From: Deltaproteobacteria bacterium
GTDB lineage: Bacteria > Myxococcota_A > Polyangia > Haliangiales > Haliangiaceae
Direction of reading: 5' to 3'
Assembly: GCA_013696695.1 (NCBI GenBank)
Contig: JACCYD010001198.1
Span: 1-7,570 of the forward strand
DNA length: 7,570 nucleotides
Under the pieces are notes generated by a model. It searched no databases, was not told the origin of the DNA, and saw only the letters and a program-made list of their open reading frames with translations. Shown one piece after another: positions 1 to 6,669 of this stretch (position 1 is its first letter; the number at the start of each line of letters is the position of its first letter). A program made the translations under genes and the position numbers.

Positions 1-789
1 CTTCAGGCGTTCCTCGAGCGACATGTCGAGGAGCTCGAGGATCATGAAATCGTTCTCGACGCGATCGCGCACGGCCGGCGGAATGAATCCGTGGCTGTCG
101 CCTTCACCGGAGCCGAGCAGCTCGACGATGTTCGGGTGACCCTGAACGCGCTCGAGGATCTCCTTCTCCATCTGGAAGCGCATCTGATCTTCGCCGGTGA
201 CGCCCTTCTGCAGACACTTGAGCGCGACTGGACGGCGTAGCGTGGTCTTCGATTCGACCCAGCGCTCCTCGCCGAGATAACACTTCGCGAAGCGGCCGGA
301 GCCGAGCTCGATCGGGCTGCCATTCTCGTCGACGACGAACGCGTAGATCCGCGAGCGCGAGACGTACGGCGTGGGCTGCGAGATCACGCCGGAGGTCTGG
401 GCGATCTGATTGCCCTGCTGCGCGTGCTGCCCGCCGTGTTGTGCCGGCATCTGCGTCATCACCGAGCCCGGCATCGAGCCCGGGTTGGTGTACGGCATGA
501 TGTTGCTGCCGAACGGCTGTTGCTGTTGCGGCGGCTGTTGATGATGGTGCTGCGGCGGGCCGAGATGCGAGAGCGTCGGCGAACCGGCGGCGAACGGCTG
601 CTGATGCTGCGGCATCTGCGTAGCCAAGGAGGAGTGCGGGCGCGGCGTGCCCTGGGGCTGCGCGTTCGGCATCTGGTTGATGTTCGTGGCATCGCCCTCG
701 AACTCTTCGAAGTCCGGATGCACGGGAGCCTGCGACGGCGCTTTGTTGCGCGGTCCCCCCGGAGGATTTGGCGGCTGCCCTTGAGCCAT
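1..789 (-). CDS. Ser/Thr protein kinase with long disordered N-terminal region (3' part outside window)
   Basis: Reading from the ATG at 789 gives 263 codons open to the left edge, so only the N-terminal part is present. Residues 1 to about 145 are low complexity, rich in Gln, His, Pro and Met, with repeated QMP, MPG and QQPF units. The start of a Hanks-type kinase domain follows: glycine loop GSGRFAKCY at 163-171 (third Gly replaced by Ala), ATP-binding Lys191 in VALK, probable alpha-C Glu208, then HPNIVELLGSGEG. The catalytic loop and DFG lie outside the window. It should phosphorylate Ser/Thr of cytosolic targets; no membrane segment is visible in this part. The start is 3 bp after the TGA of the upstream kinase and in the same frame, with no Shine-Dalgarno sequence, so translation probably depends on coupling. 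A Q/P-rich N-terminal extension is unusual because bacterial kinases of this type often begin with the catalytic domain. The kinase assignment is firm; activity cannot be judged from this fragment. Confidence 0.9.
   Translation of the reverse strand, partial: MAQGQPPNPPGGPRNKAPSQAPVHPDFEEFEGDATNINQMPNAQPQGTPRPHSSLATQMPQHQQPFAAGSPTLSHLGPPQHHHQQPPQQQQPFGSNIMPYTNPGSMPGSVMTQMPAQHGGQHAQQGNQIAQTSGVISQPTPYVSRSRIYAFVVDENGSPIELGSGRFAKCYLGEERWVESKTTLRRPVALKCLQKGVTGEDQMRFQMEKEILERVQGHPNIVELLGSGEGDSHGFIPPAVRDRVENDFMILELLDMSLEERLK
517..552 (-). repeat. CAG/CAA-rich low-complexity tract
   Basis: Twelve codons of the second kinase gene (residues 80-91) encode only Gln, His and Pro, in the order QHHHQQPPQQQQ. 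CAG and CAA alternate, so this is not a pure triplet microsatellite, but it is the most repetitive stretch in the window. It lies in the N-terminal segment ahead of the kinase domain and is likely an unstructured linker or interaction region. Confidence 0.7.
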
Positions 790-792
790 GGA

Positions 793-2451
793 TCAACGAC
801 GACGATGCACGGTTTTCGGGATCGTCCGGCCCCGAGTGTAAACGAAATACGCGTCGGATCCGGGGCCGAAGTCGAACAGAATCGGGTCCGTGCAGTCCTC
901 GACCGCGACCGCGACGCGGTCCGCCCCGATCGGGAAAATCAGGGCCGTCGTGGGATTGGCGTCGGGGACACCCGTCGTGACGCGGAGATGGCCGATCTCC
1001 TGCGCACGCGGCGTCACCAGAGCGATGTCACTGGGTTGTTCGAGCGTGACGGCGGGGGAGGGCCGACCTCCCACGTGGGCGATGAAGCAGGACAGCCCCT
1101 TGATATGGATGAGCCGTGCGTGGGTCGGGCTCGACAGGTACGTGATCCTGACCTTGCTACCCTGACCACCGACGAGATCTGCGACGCCGGTCGGCGAGTG
1201 CAGGAAGTGAATGCGGCGCTCCGCCACCGGCTGCGGGAGATCGGAGAGCGCGATGCGCTGCGGCGCGCCCGCATGGGTTGGTGTCGCCGTGTTCATCCAT
1301 GGCGGACGCGGCGTCGGGGGTGTCCATCCCGAGGTCGCTCGCGGCGGTCCCGACGACATCGCGGTCGGCGGAGGTGTGTTGGATGGTCTCGGCGGATACT
1401 GCGGTTCGGCGACACCCTCGGTCGTGGTCCCCGACGGCGGCGTGATCGCACTGACCGGGGTCGTGGGAGTCAGCGGTAGATCTTCCGGGACGCGCGCACT
1501 GGGCTTCGGTTCGGTGATGCTCGCCAACAATGCGCGCGCGAGCTCGTCGACGTCCGACAGCCGCTCCTTCGGATCGAAGGCGAGGGCCTTCGAGAGCAGC
1601 TCGATCATCTGCTTCGGGACCCCGTGCGGCGTCAGCGCCTCGCGCACGAGAGTGTCGGCGTGGCGGCGCTTCTTGTACCCGGCATAGACATCTTCGTCGG
1701 CGAAGACCGCCTTGCCCGACATCATGTAGACCGCGACGACCGCCAACGAATAGATGTCGGTCGCGGCGCTCACCGGCTGACCGGCGAGCTGCTCCGGTGC
1801 CGCCCAGCTCGGCGAGTACATCGCGAGCTTCTGGCCGGCGACGATCGCGGTGTCTTCGGCGCGATTCTCTTGCTCGGATTCGTCGGCGCTCCACTTCGCG
1901 ATCCCGAAATCGGCGAGCTTGGGCAGCTTGGAGAGGCCGACCGAGCCGAACAGGATGTTCTGCGGCTTGATATCGCGGTGCACGATCCCGAGCGCGTGGG
2001 CTTCCGACAGCGCTGCGCACATCGCACCGATGATGCGTGCGGTTTCAGAGATCGATTGCACGCCTTGCTCGCGGACGACGTTCGACAGCGTGCCGCCGTT
2101 CATGAACTCGCAAACTTGCAGCGGCATGCCTTCGTTACCGGTCCCGCCGCCGAGGTGACCGAAGTCATAGATGCGTAGCGTGTTCGGGTGCGTCAGGCGC
2201 GACAGCGCGAAGGCTTCCTGGACGAAGTGCTCGTAGCTGGTGCGACCCACGCCCGACTGGCCGCCGAGGCCAGAGAACACCTTGATGCAGACCGGACGAC
2301 TGAGGCGTTCGTCGGTGCCACGGAACACAACGCTGTGGCCACCTGACGCGATCTGCTCGACGACCCGATAGCGCCCGAGCACCATGTCGCCGACGCCGAC
2401 CTTGACCGCGTCCAGCGGCGGCGGTTTCGGCGGCTTTGGTGCCGTGCCCAT
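793..2451 (-). CDS. Ser/Thr protein kinase (Hanks type) with Pro-rich linker and unknown C-terminal domain
   Basis: This is a 552-residue eukaryote-like kinase with a complete catalytic domain at about residues 26-312. Visible elements are the glycine loop IASGGHSVVF (34-43), Lys57 in VCIKVF, alpha-C Glu79, HRDIKPQN (158-165), DFG (181-183), APE (218-220), TDIYS with Asp232, and the late conserved Arg297. All catalytic residues are present, so it should be active. In the glycine loop the first Gly is Ala and the third is Ser, as is common in bacterial kinases. A Pro/Thr-rich linker (about 313-398) leads to a C-terminal region of about 154 residues (399-552) that I do not recognise; it looks globular and beta-rich and has no PASTA repeats. 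No transmembrane segment is seen, so it is probably cytosolic. The ATG at 2451 leaves a short Pro/Lys-rich leader before the domain; no clear Shine-Dalgarno sequence precedes it. The gene lies about 30 bp downstream of the lipoprotein gene and 3 bp upstream of the next kinase, suggesting one operon. Confidence 0.95.
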   Translation of the reverse strand: MGTAPKPPKPPPLDAVKVGVGDMVLGRYRVVEQIASGGHSVVFRGTDERLSRPVCIKVFSGLGGQSGVGRTSYEHFVQEAFALSRLTHPNTLRIYDFGHLGGGTGNEGMPLQVCEFMNGGTLSNVVREQGVQSISETARIIGAMCAALSEAHALGIVHRDIKPQNILFGSVGLSKLPKLADFGIAKWSADESEQENRAEDTAIVAGQKLAMYSPSWAAPEQLAGQPVSAATDIYSLAVVAVYMMSGKAVFADEDVYAGYKKRRHADTLVREALTPHGVPKQMIELLSKALAFDPKERLSDVDELARALLASITEPKPSARVPEDLPLTPTTPVSAITPPSGTTTEGVAEPQYPPRPSNTPPPTAMSSGPPRATSGWTPPTPRPPWMNTATPTHAGAPQRIALSDLPQPVAERRIHFLHSPTGVADLVGGQGSKVRITYLSSPTHARLIHIKGLSCFIAHVGGRPSPAVTLEQPSDIALVTPRAQEIGHLRVTTGVPDANPTTALIFPIGADRVAVAVEDCTDPILFDFGPGSDAYFVYTRGRTIPKTVHRRR

Positions 2452-2481
2452 CGCGGCAAATGGTACCGCGTTTCGGGGAGC

Positions 2482-5328
2482 CTAATTCGGCGTCAGCTTG
2501 ATCGAGGACTGCGGGACTTCGATGGGCTGGTCGACACCTAGCTCCAGGACGTCAACCCCGACCAGATCCTGCGTGCCGACGGTCGCCGAGGAGCCATCGG
2601 TCAGATGCAGAGGACCGTAGACGAATTCGATCGTTCCGCTCGGATCGAGGATCGCCTGAAACTGGACGTTGCCCGGGAAGCTCACGAAGTCGAAGCCCTC
2701 CCATTGCACGATTCGCGCACCCGCTGACAACTTCGTGCAGACGATGACATCCGCGAGATCGTCCCAGTGCGGGGCGACATGGACGACACCCGTGGCCGAC
2801 GCGTCGAACAGCGAGAAGCTGTCGAACCGCGCTTCGGTGATCGTGGTGTCGAACGACAAGAAGCCGTTCGACGACACCACGAAGTTGGTGACCGCATCGC
2901 CGTGCAGCTCGAAGCCCGACGGTGCCGCGATCGGCGCCGACAGGCCCTCGTCGTTTGCGGGATTCCCGGTCGAATCCTCGGCGAGCGCGACCAGCGTGGC
3001 GCCGGGGCCGCTGCACGCGTCCTCGAACGTCGTGGCGGTCTGCGCCGCGGTGTAGGCCCGCGCGGTGACGGTGACGGAGACGGTGAACGCTCCGGTGGTC
3101 GTGCCGTTGGCGCCGCGGACCTTGAACGCGGTGAAGCCGCTGAGGTTCATCGTGATGGTGGTGACCTCGTTCGCGTTGGTGCCGTTGGCGTTGATCACGA
3201 GCCGATCGGACTCGTCGGGGTCGAGGAGGACGAGCTCGAGATCGAGCGTCGGCTGCGCGCCGTCGGGTGCGATGGTGATCTGGGCCGTGTGACCCGCGAG
3301 CGCCTCGAAGTAATAGCGCTCCTCGGATCCGGCAGTGAGCGTGGCGCTATCGCTCTTGGTCTGGCCGCCGGCGATCGCCGGGCCACCGAAGTCGTCGTAG
3401 ACGCGGGTCGAGAAGCTCATCCCGAACGTGCCGGTGGGCGAGGCCAACGTCGGGTTGACCTTGATCAGGAAGTTCGTCGTCGCGGGTGGCAGCGTCGCGA
3501 GCGGGTTGCGCAGGATCTGGTGGACCGGCGTCGAGCCATCGTCGTCGAACGTCACGCTCCGTAGCGGCGTGCCGTCGCCCTGACGTGTGGTCGGCGTGGC
3601 TTGGTTGAACTGCGTGATCAGGCCGTCGAGCCGCCCGAACGCGAAGCCGGGCGTCTGCGGGACGACGACCGCCGGGTCGAAGAAGTCGACGGCGAGCGAG
3701 CCGTTGCCGCCGGTGGTCGACACGTTGAACGTCTGCCACGGCTCGGTACCCGCGTTGTAGGTGAACGGGTTCGATCGCACCGAGTTGAAGGCCGTCTGCG
3801 CGGTGGGCGTGTCGAGCGTGATCGCCGTGGGCGTCAGCGGCGTGATGGTGCTTTGCACCGTGAACGGATCGCCGACCGCGTTGCGTGGCGCGAACAGGAA
3901 GAAGTAGTAGCGGCCGGGCGTCAGGCTGCGGAGCAAACCCTTGTAGGCCTCGAACGTGTGGATCGTGGGTTGATTTCCGCTCACGGTCAGCAGACCGGTG
4001 AACGGGCTCGCGAAGCTGCCGTCCTGATCGATCAGCGAGCCCTGCATCGGCTCGCTGAACGCGATGTCCATCGCGGTAATCTCGCCCGTCGCGGCGACAT
4101 CGAAGTGAAACAGGTTGATGTTGTCGAACTCGCTTTCGCCCGCCGTGATGAACGACGTGCCCTTCACGGTCGCAGCCACCGTGGCTCCGGTGGTCGACAG
4201 CGCCTGCGACGTCGTGTTGACGTCGACAGCGATCGCGAACTCGGCGGGGCCGATCGCGTAGTTCCACGCGTAGTCGAGGATCACGAGCGGCGAATCGCCC
4301 GCCTCGATGCCACCGAACAGCGCGCGGCTGATCGGCCCGTCGGCCGGGCGACCGGGACCGTTGGCGCTCGTCGCGCCGGCTTCGTTGTACTGGCGGAGCA
4401 CGCCGTTGTTGACGATCACGAGCGACGACGCCGCGCGCGAATCGATCGGATTGCCGAGCGCGTCGAGATCCGGCTGCCCGTCGCCATCGAGATCCTCGGG
4501 ATCGATGACCGCGACGAGACCGGTGAAGCCGGTGGGGAACGCGCCGGTGAAGAACTTGAGGTCTTCCCCGATCGTGCCCGTGATGCCAGTCGTCAGATCG
4601 AGCACCTCGGGCGTGGGCAGCACGCGCTGCGTGATCGTGACGTAGTAACAGCTGGTGCCGTCGGGATTACCGGCCGCCGGGAAGCCTTCGCCGTTCTGCG
4701 TCAGCGGCAACAGCGTGCGCGTGTCGGTCATCACGATCTGGTAGTGACCGGCGACCGGCAAGAACACCTCTCGCTTCGAGGTGTCGGTCGAGAGGTTGAT
4801 GCCGAGGCGGAGCCAGTTCCCGAGGATCGGATCGTCGCCGAGCATCAAGAAGCCCGCGGCGAGGCCCTGCACGCCATCGGCGGCGATGTGGAGCAGCGTC
4901 GGGCCAGTGACGTCGAATTCGTAGACGTCGAGGTCGGGCGAGTTGTTGTCGAGAGGCGTGATGCAGCCGTGGACGACCAAGCCCTCGCCTGGTTCCTTGA
5001 TCGAGAGCAGGCCCGCGGGCGTGGCATCGATCTCGAACCCGTTGGGCTCGGGGCCTTCCTCGAAATCGATCGTCAGATCGCCGGTCGGGTCCTGACAGAC
5101 GCCGTTGATCAACACGGTGCCGTTGCCACACACGCTGGGATCCGGGACGCACTCGAGCGTCAGCGGATCGAGCACGGTGCCGTCACCGCAGATCAGATCG
5201 GTGGTGCCGTCGGGCTCGCAGATGTTGTCGCCGTTGGTGTCGCTCGTGCCCTCACCGCACTCCTTCGAGTTATCTCCGCACGCCGCGAGACAAACCAGGG
5301 CCAGCACGCCACCCAATGTGGTCTTCAT
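2482..5328 (-). CDS. Large predicted outer-membrane lipoprotein with Cys-rich neck, PPC-like domains and nidogen-like C-terminus
   Basis: This 948-residue protein starts with a lipoprotein signal peptide: MKTT, a hydrophobic core, then lipobox LAAC with lipid-accepting Cys17. The residue after Cys is Gly, not Asp, so outer-membrane sorting is likely by the E. coli rule. A neck follows with six Cys (24, 37, 47, 60, 67, 78) and three CGxGT motifs. Residues about 85-235 and 657-757 look like beta-sandwich PPC (bacterial pre-peptidase C-terminal) modules. An Asp-rich loop at 279-289 (DLDGDGQPDLD) resembles a calcium-binding repeat. Residues about 805-925 contain VSSNGFLSF, APHWDDL, VQFQAIL, IEFVYG and ATVG, the pattern of nidogen-like extracellular modules. 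No protease or other catalytic motif is seen, so a surface adhesin or sensor is more likely than an enzyme. A TTG start at 5340 is possible, but the ATG at 5328 gives a standard signal peptide; GAGG at 5344-5347 lies rather far (14 nt) upstream of it. It is the first gene of the putative operon with the two kinases. Confidence 0.88.
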   Translation of the reverse strand: MKTTLGGVLALVCLAACGDNSKECGEGTSDTNGDNICEPDGTTDLICGDGTVLDPLTLECVPDPSVCGNGTVLINGVCQDPTGDLTIDFEEGPEPNGFEIDATPAGLLSIKEPGEGLVVHGCITPLDNNSPDLDVYEFDVTGPTLLHIAADGVQGLAAGFLMLGDDPILGNWLRLGINLSTDTSKREVFLPVAGHYQIVMTDTRTLLPLTQNGEGFPAAGNPDGTSCYYVTITQRVLPTPEVLDLTTGITGTIGEDLKFFTGAFPTGFTGLVAVIDPEDLDGDGQPDLDALGNPIDSRAASSLVIVNNGVLRQYNEAGATSANGPGRPADGPISRALFGGIEAGDSPLVILDYAWNYAIGPAEFAIAVDVNTTSQALSTTGATVAATVKGTSFITAGESEFDNINLFHFDVAATGEITAMDIAFSEPMQGSLIDQDGSFASPFTGLLTVSGNQPTIHTFEAYKGLLRSLTPGRYYFFLFAPRNAVGDPFTVQSTITPLTPTAITLDTPTAQTAFNSVRSNPFTYNAGTEPWQTFNVSTTGGNGSLAVDFFDPAVVVPQTPGFAFGRLDGLITQFNQATPTTRQGDGTPLRSVTFDDDGSTPVHQILRNPLATLPPATTNFLIKVNPTLASPTGTFGMSFSTRVYDDFGGPAIAGGQTKSDSATLTAGSEERYYFEALAGHTAQITIAPDGAQPTLDLELVLLDPDESDRLVINANGTNANEVTTITMNLSGFTAFKVRGANGTTTGAFTVSVTVTARAYTAAQTATTFEDACSGPGATLVALAEDSTGNPANDEGLSAPIAAPSGFELHGDAVTNFVVSSNGFLSFDTTITEARFDSFSLFDASATGVVHVAPHWDDLADVIVCTKLSAGARIVQWEGFDFVSFPGNVQFQAILDPSGTIEFVYGPLHLTDGSSATVGTQDLVGVDVLELGVDQPIEVPQSSIKLTPN

Positions 5329-5432
5329 AGGCGCGCACAATACCTCGACTCGTCGGGGCAGGGCCCGCCCGGCGGCTCAAGGCGCGGAGAACGTCACACC
5401 GTAGCTGCGCCTGCCTCGGGGGCTCCCCGACG
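5329..5432. promoter_or_regulatory. Divergent intergenic region, likely containing promoters for both directions
   Basis: This 104 bp gap separates the divergent lipoprotein-kinase genes and the TPR gene, so the promoters for both probably lie here or extend into the coding sequences. It is very GC-rich. I looked for -35/-10 pairs and for a sigma-54 type -24/-12 element on both strands and found no convincing match. It holds a hairpin at 5416-5430 and a GC-rich short inverted repeat near 5356-5370. The regulatory role is inferred only from gene orientation. Confidence 0.4.
5416..5430 (+). other. Short perfect hairpin just before the GTG start of the TPR gene
   Basis: TCGGGG (5416-5421) and CCCCGA (5425-5430) form a perfect 6 bp all-GC-rich stem, apart from the terminal T-A pair, with a 3 nt loop GCT. 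It ends 2 nt before the candidate GTG at 5433, where a ribosome-binding site would be expected. It could mask initiation there, act as an operator, or be a chance result of high GC. Confidence 0.35.
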
Positions 5433-6068
5433 GTGTTGGAGGCGTGTTCGCCCTCGTGCTATCTGGAAGATCTGTCGGTCCGGCACATTGCACTCGCGGT
5501 CTTGGGGGTCCTCGTCCTGGGGATGGGCGTGTATCTGTTCTTCGAGGTGCGCTCGCGCCCGGCAGCCCCGCAAGCGCGCACCGCCGCGAAGGCTGCCGAG
5601 CCAGAGGCGGAGGACAAGGAGGACAAGGAGGTTGGAGAGGCGAAGGCCCAGCCAGCCGGAGATCGCCCGTACACCCCGGGCATCCGCGGGATGGCGCGCA
5701 AGGTAGAGAACGAGAAGGTGGGCGATCCGGCACGCGGCGACGCGGGCAGCGCCCCGGCGCTCGGGAGCGAGGACCCGCCCGCCGACGGCAAGCTCGAGGG
5801 GCCCAAGCTCGAGGCCGTGATGGCAGAGGCGAACCGGGCGTACGACAAGATGGAGTTCGACGACGCCCGCTCGATCGCTCAGAAAGTGCTGAAGCAGCAC
5901 CCCACCAACACGCGGATGTTGCGCGTCATGGCGTCCGCACACTGCATCGAGAGCGACACCGCCGAGGCCCAGAAGTACTTCAACTTGTTGCCGCCGCCCG
6001 ACCGCGAGCAAATGAAGACCCGGTGTGCGCGCTATGGCGTGACATTCACCGATCCTCCGGCCAAGTGA
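5433..6068 (+). CDS. Single-pass membrane-anchored protein with TPR-like C-terminal region
   Basis: The protein is 211 residues from the GTG at 5433. One transmembrane segment lies at about residues 18-37 (HIALAVLGVLVLGMGVYLFF). It is followed by a charged Ala/Glu/Lys/Pro-rich linker (about 40-124), including a Glu/Asp/Lys run, and a helical C-terminal region (about 127-185) that reads like TPR hairpins (EANRAYDKMEFDDARSIAQK, then KVLKQHPTNTRMLRVMASAHC). The end, KTRCARYGVTF (195-205), resembles the tail I associate with TPR modules in or near myxobacterial Ser/Thr kinases; this is from memory of the families, not a search. A role as a membrane scaffold or partner of signalling proteins is inferred. 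It is divergent from the kinase operon. The start is uncertain: GTG 5433 and TTG 5436 are in frame, but the residues before the membrane segment look poorly conserved in character, and no good Shine-Dalgarno sequence precedes them. Third-position GC supports this frame over the overlapping one that begins near 5444. Confidence 0.8.
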   Translation: MLEACSPSCYLEDLSVRHIALAVLGVLVLGMGVYLFFEVRSRPAAPQARTAAKAAEPEAEDKEDKEVGEAKAQPAGDRPYTPGIRGMARKVENEKVGDPARGDAGSAPALGSEDPPADGKLEGPKLEAVMAEANRAYDKMEFDDARSIAQKVLKQHPTNTRMLRVMASAHCIESDTAEAQKYFNLLPPPDREQMKTRCARYGVTFTDPPAK

Positions 6069-6071
6069 GAC

Positions 6072-6100
6072 TTTACGGCAGCTCTTGCCAGGATTAACGT
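6072..6100 (+). promoter_or_regulatory. Weak sigma-70-like promoter candidate
   Basis: In the 54 bp gap before the small helical protein gene, TTTACG (6072-6077) and TAACGT (6095-6100) are separated by 17 bp. They match the -35 consensus at 4 of 6 positions and the -10 consensus at 3 of 6. This is a weak match, and the gene could equally be co-transcribed with the TPR gene upstream. Confidence 0.15.
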
Positions 6101-6122
6101 ACGCGCCCAGAAAGCGAAGTAC

Positions 6123-6587
6123 ATGACTAACCTCGTCGAGCACCTGGGAAAAGAACCTGGCCGTCAGGCAGTGATTACGGACTGCATCGAGTTGATCGAT
6201 GCCCAGGTGAAGCAGAAGGGCTTCTTGATCAAGAGCGCGTACGCGACGATCAAGACGATCAAGCGCAAGTTCGTCCCCGAGGTCGTCGACACCTTGCTCG
6301 ACGACTGGCTCGGCAAGGTGCAGCCGCACTTCGACAAGTGGTCGGCGAACAAGTCGAGCTCGCTCACCGAATTCCTGGTCTCGCGGTCCGATGACGTCGC
6401 GGAAGACCTGCTGTCGGTGACCGACCAGCGCGCTGCGAAGTCGTCGAACGGCACGGCGAAGAAGATGTATTCGAAGATGCGCGACGGCGCGAAGAAGAAC
6501 GTCGTCGAAGCGATTCCGGATCTCGCGAAGCTGATCGAGAAGCACCTGGCCACCATGCCGGTGCAGCCGTCCACCACCGCGTCGTAA
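6123..6587 (+). CDS. Small helical protein of unknown function (DUF6918-like)
   Basis: The product is 154 residues with no signal peptide or membrane segment, so it is probably cytosolic. It appears almost entirely alpha-helical and Lys/Ala-rich. The order of motifs, RQAVITDCIELIDAQVKQK near the start, SAYATIKTIKRKFVP, VVDTLLDDWL, LTEFLVSRSDDVAEDLLSVTD and a closing EAIPDLAKLIEKHL, matches my memory of the uncharacterised DUF6918 family, small proteins of about 130-150 residues found in high-GC bacteria. The family name is moderately certain; no biochemical role is known to me. The ATG at 6123 is preceded by a weak GAAG (6116-6119). It is 54 bp downstream of the TPR gene on the same strand, so co-transcription is possible but not certain. 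Confidence 0.85.
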   Translation: MTNLVEHLGKEPGRQAVITDCIELIDAQVKQKGFLIKSAYATIKTIKRKFVPEVVDTLLDDWLGKVQPHFDKWSANKSSSLTEFLVSRSDDVAEDLLSVTDQRAAKSSNGTAKKMYSKMRDGAKKNVVEAIPDLAKLIEKHLATMPVQPSTTAS

Positions 6588-6614
6588 CGCGATCTACGTT
6601 TTTCTGCCCCTCCC

Positions 6615-6648
6615 CCCTACACACGGCGATCTCGCGGCCGATGTAGGG
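6615..6648 (+). other. Stem-loop in the leader of the small Cys-rich lipoprotein gene
   Basis: CCCTACA (6615-6621) pairs perfectly with TGTAGGG (6642-6648). Inside it, CGGC (6624-6627) pairs with GCCG (6637-6640) around a 9 nt loop, leaving a small internal bulge (CA opposite A). No T-run follows, so it is not a standard intrinsic terminator for the gene ending at 6587. It stands 9 nt before the Shine-Dalgarno sequence of the next gene, so it may be an mRNA-stabilising or regulatory leader structure, or a terminator of a non-canonical kind. Confidence 0.5.
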
Positions 6649-6657
6649 CAGCAACTC

Positions 6658-6664
6658 AAGGAGG
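6658..6664 (+). promoter_or_regulatory. Strong Shine-Dalgarno sequence
   Basis: AAGGAGG is a full match to the anti-Shine-Dalgarno complement and lies 5 nt before the ATG at 6670. It fixes the start of the Cys-rich lipoprotein gene and is much stronger than the sites before the other genes here, suggesting efficient translation. Confidence 0.9.
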
Positions 6665-6669
6665 CGTAG

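Noticed and set aside
424..1479. Open frame of about 350 codons on the plus strand
   Set aside because: It is antisense to both kinases and Arg-rich; the kinase frames carry conserved catalytic motifs.
5356..5370. GGGC / GCCC inverted repeat in the divergent region
   Set aside because: A 4 bp repeat in a stretch this GC-rich is expected by chance and has no supporting context.
3601..5706. Open frame of about 700 codons on the plus strand
   Set aside because: It lies antisense to the lipoprotein gene and runs across the divergent intergenic region. The translation is rich in Arg, Glu and Asp with no domain, as expected for an antisense frame in GC-rich DNA; the minus-strand frame has a signal peptide and recognisable modules.
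5444..6097. Overlapping plus-strand frame of about 217 codons with an upstream GGAGG (5438-5442)
   Set aside because: The GGAGG is tempting, but the product is Arg/Gly-rich with no domain, whereas the frame from 5433 encodes a membrane segment and TPR-like helices with G/C-rich third positions.
5394..6545. Open frame of about 380 codons on the minus strand
   Set aside because: It is antisense to the TPR and DUF6918-like genes, crosses their intergenic gap and has an Arg/Leu-rich composition without domains.
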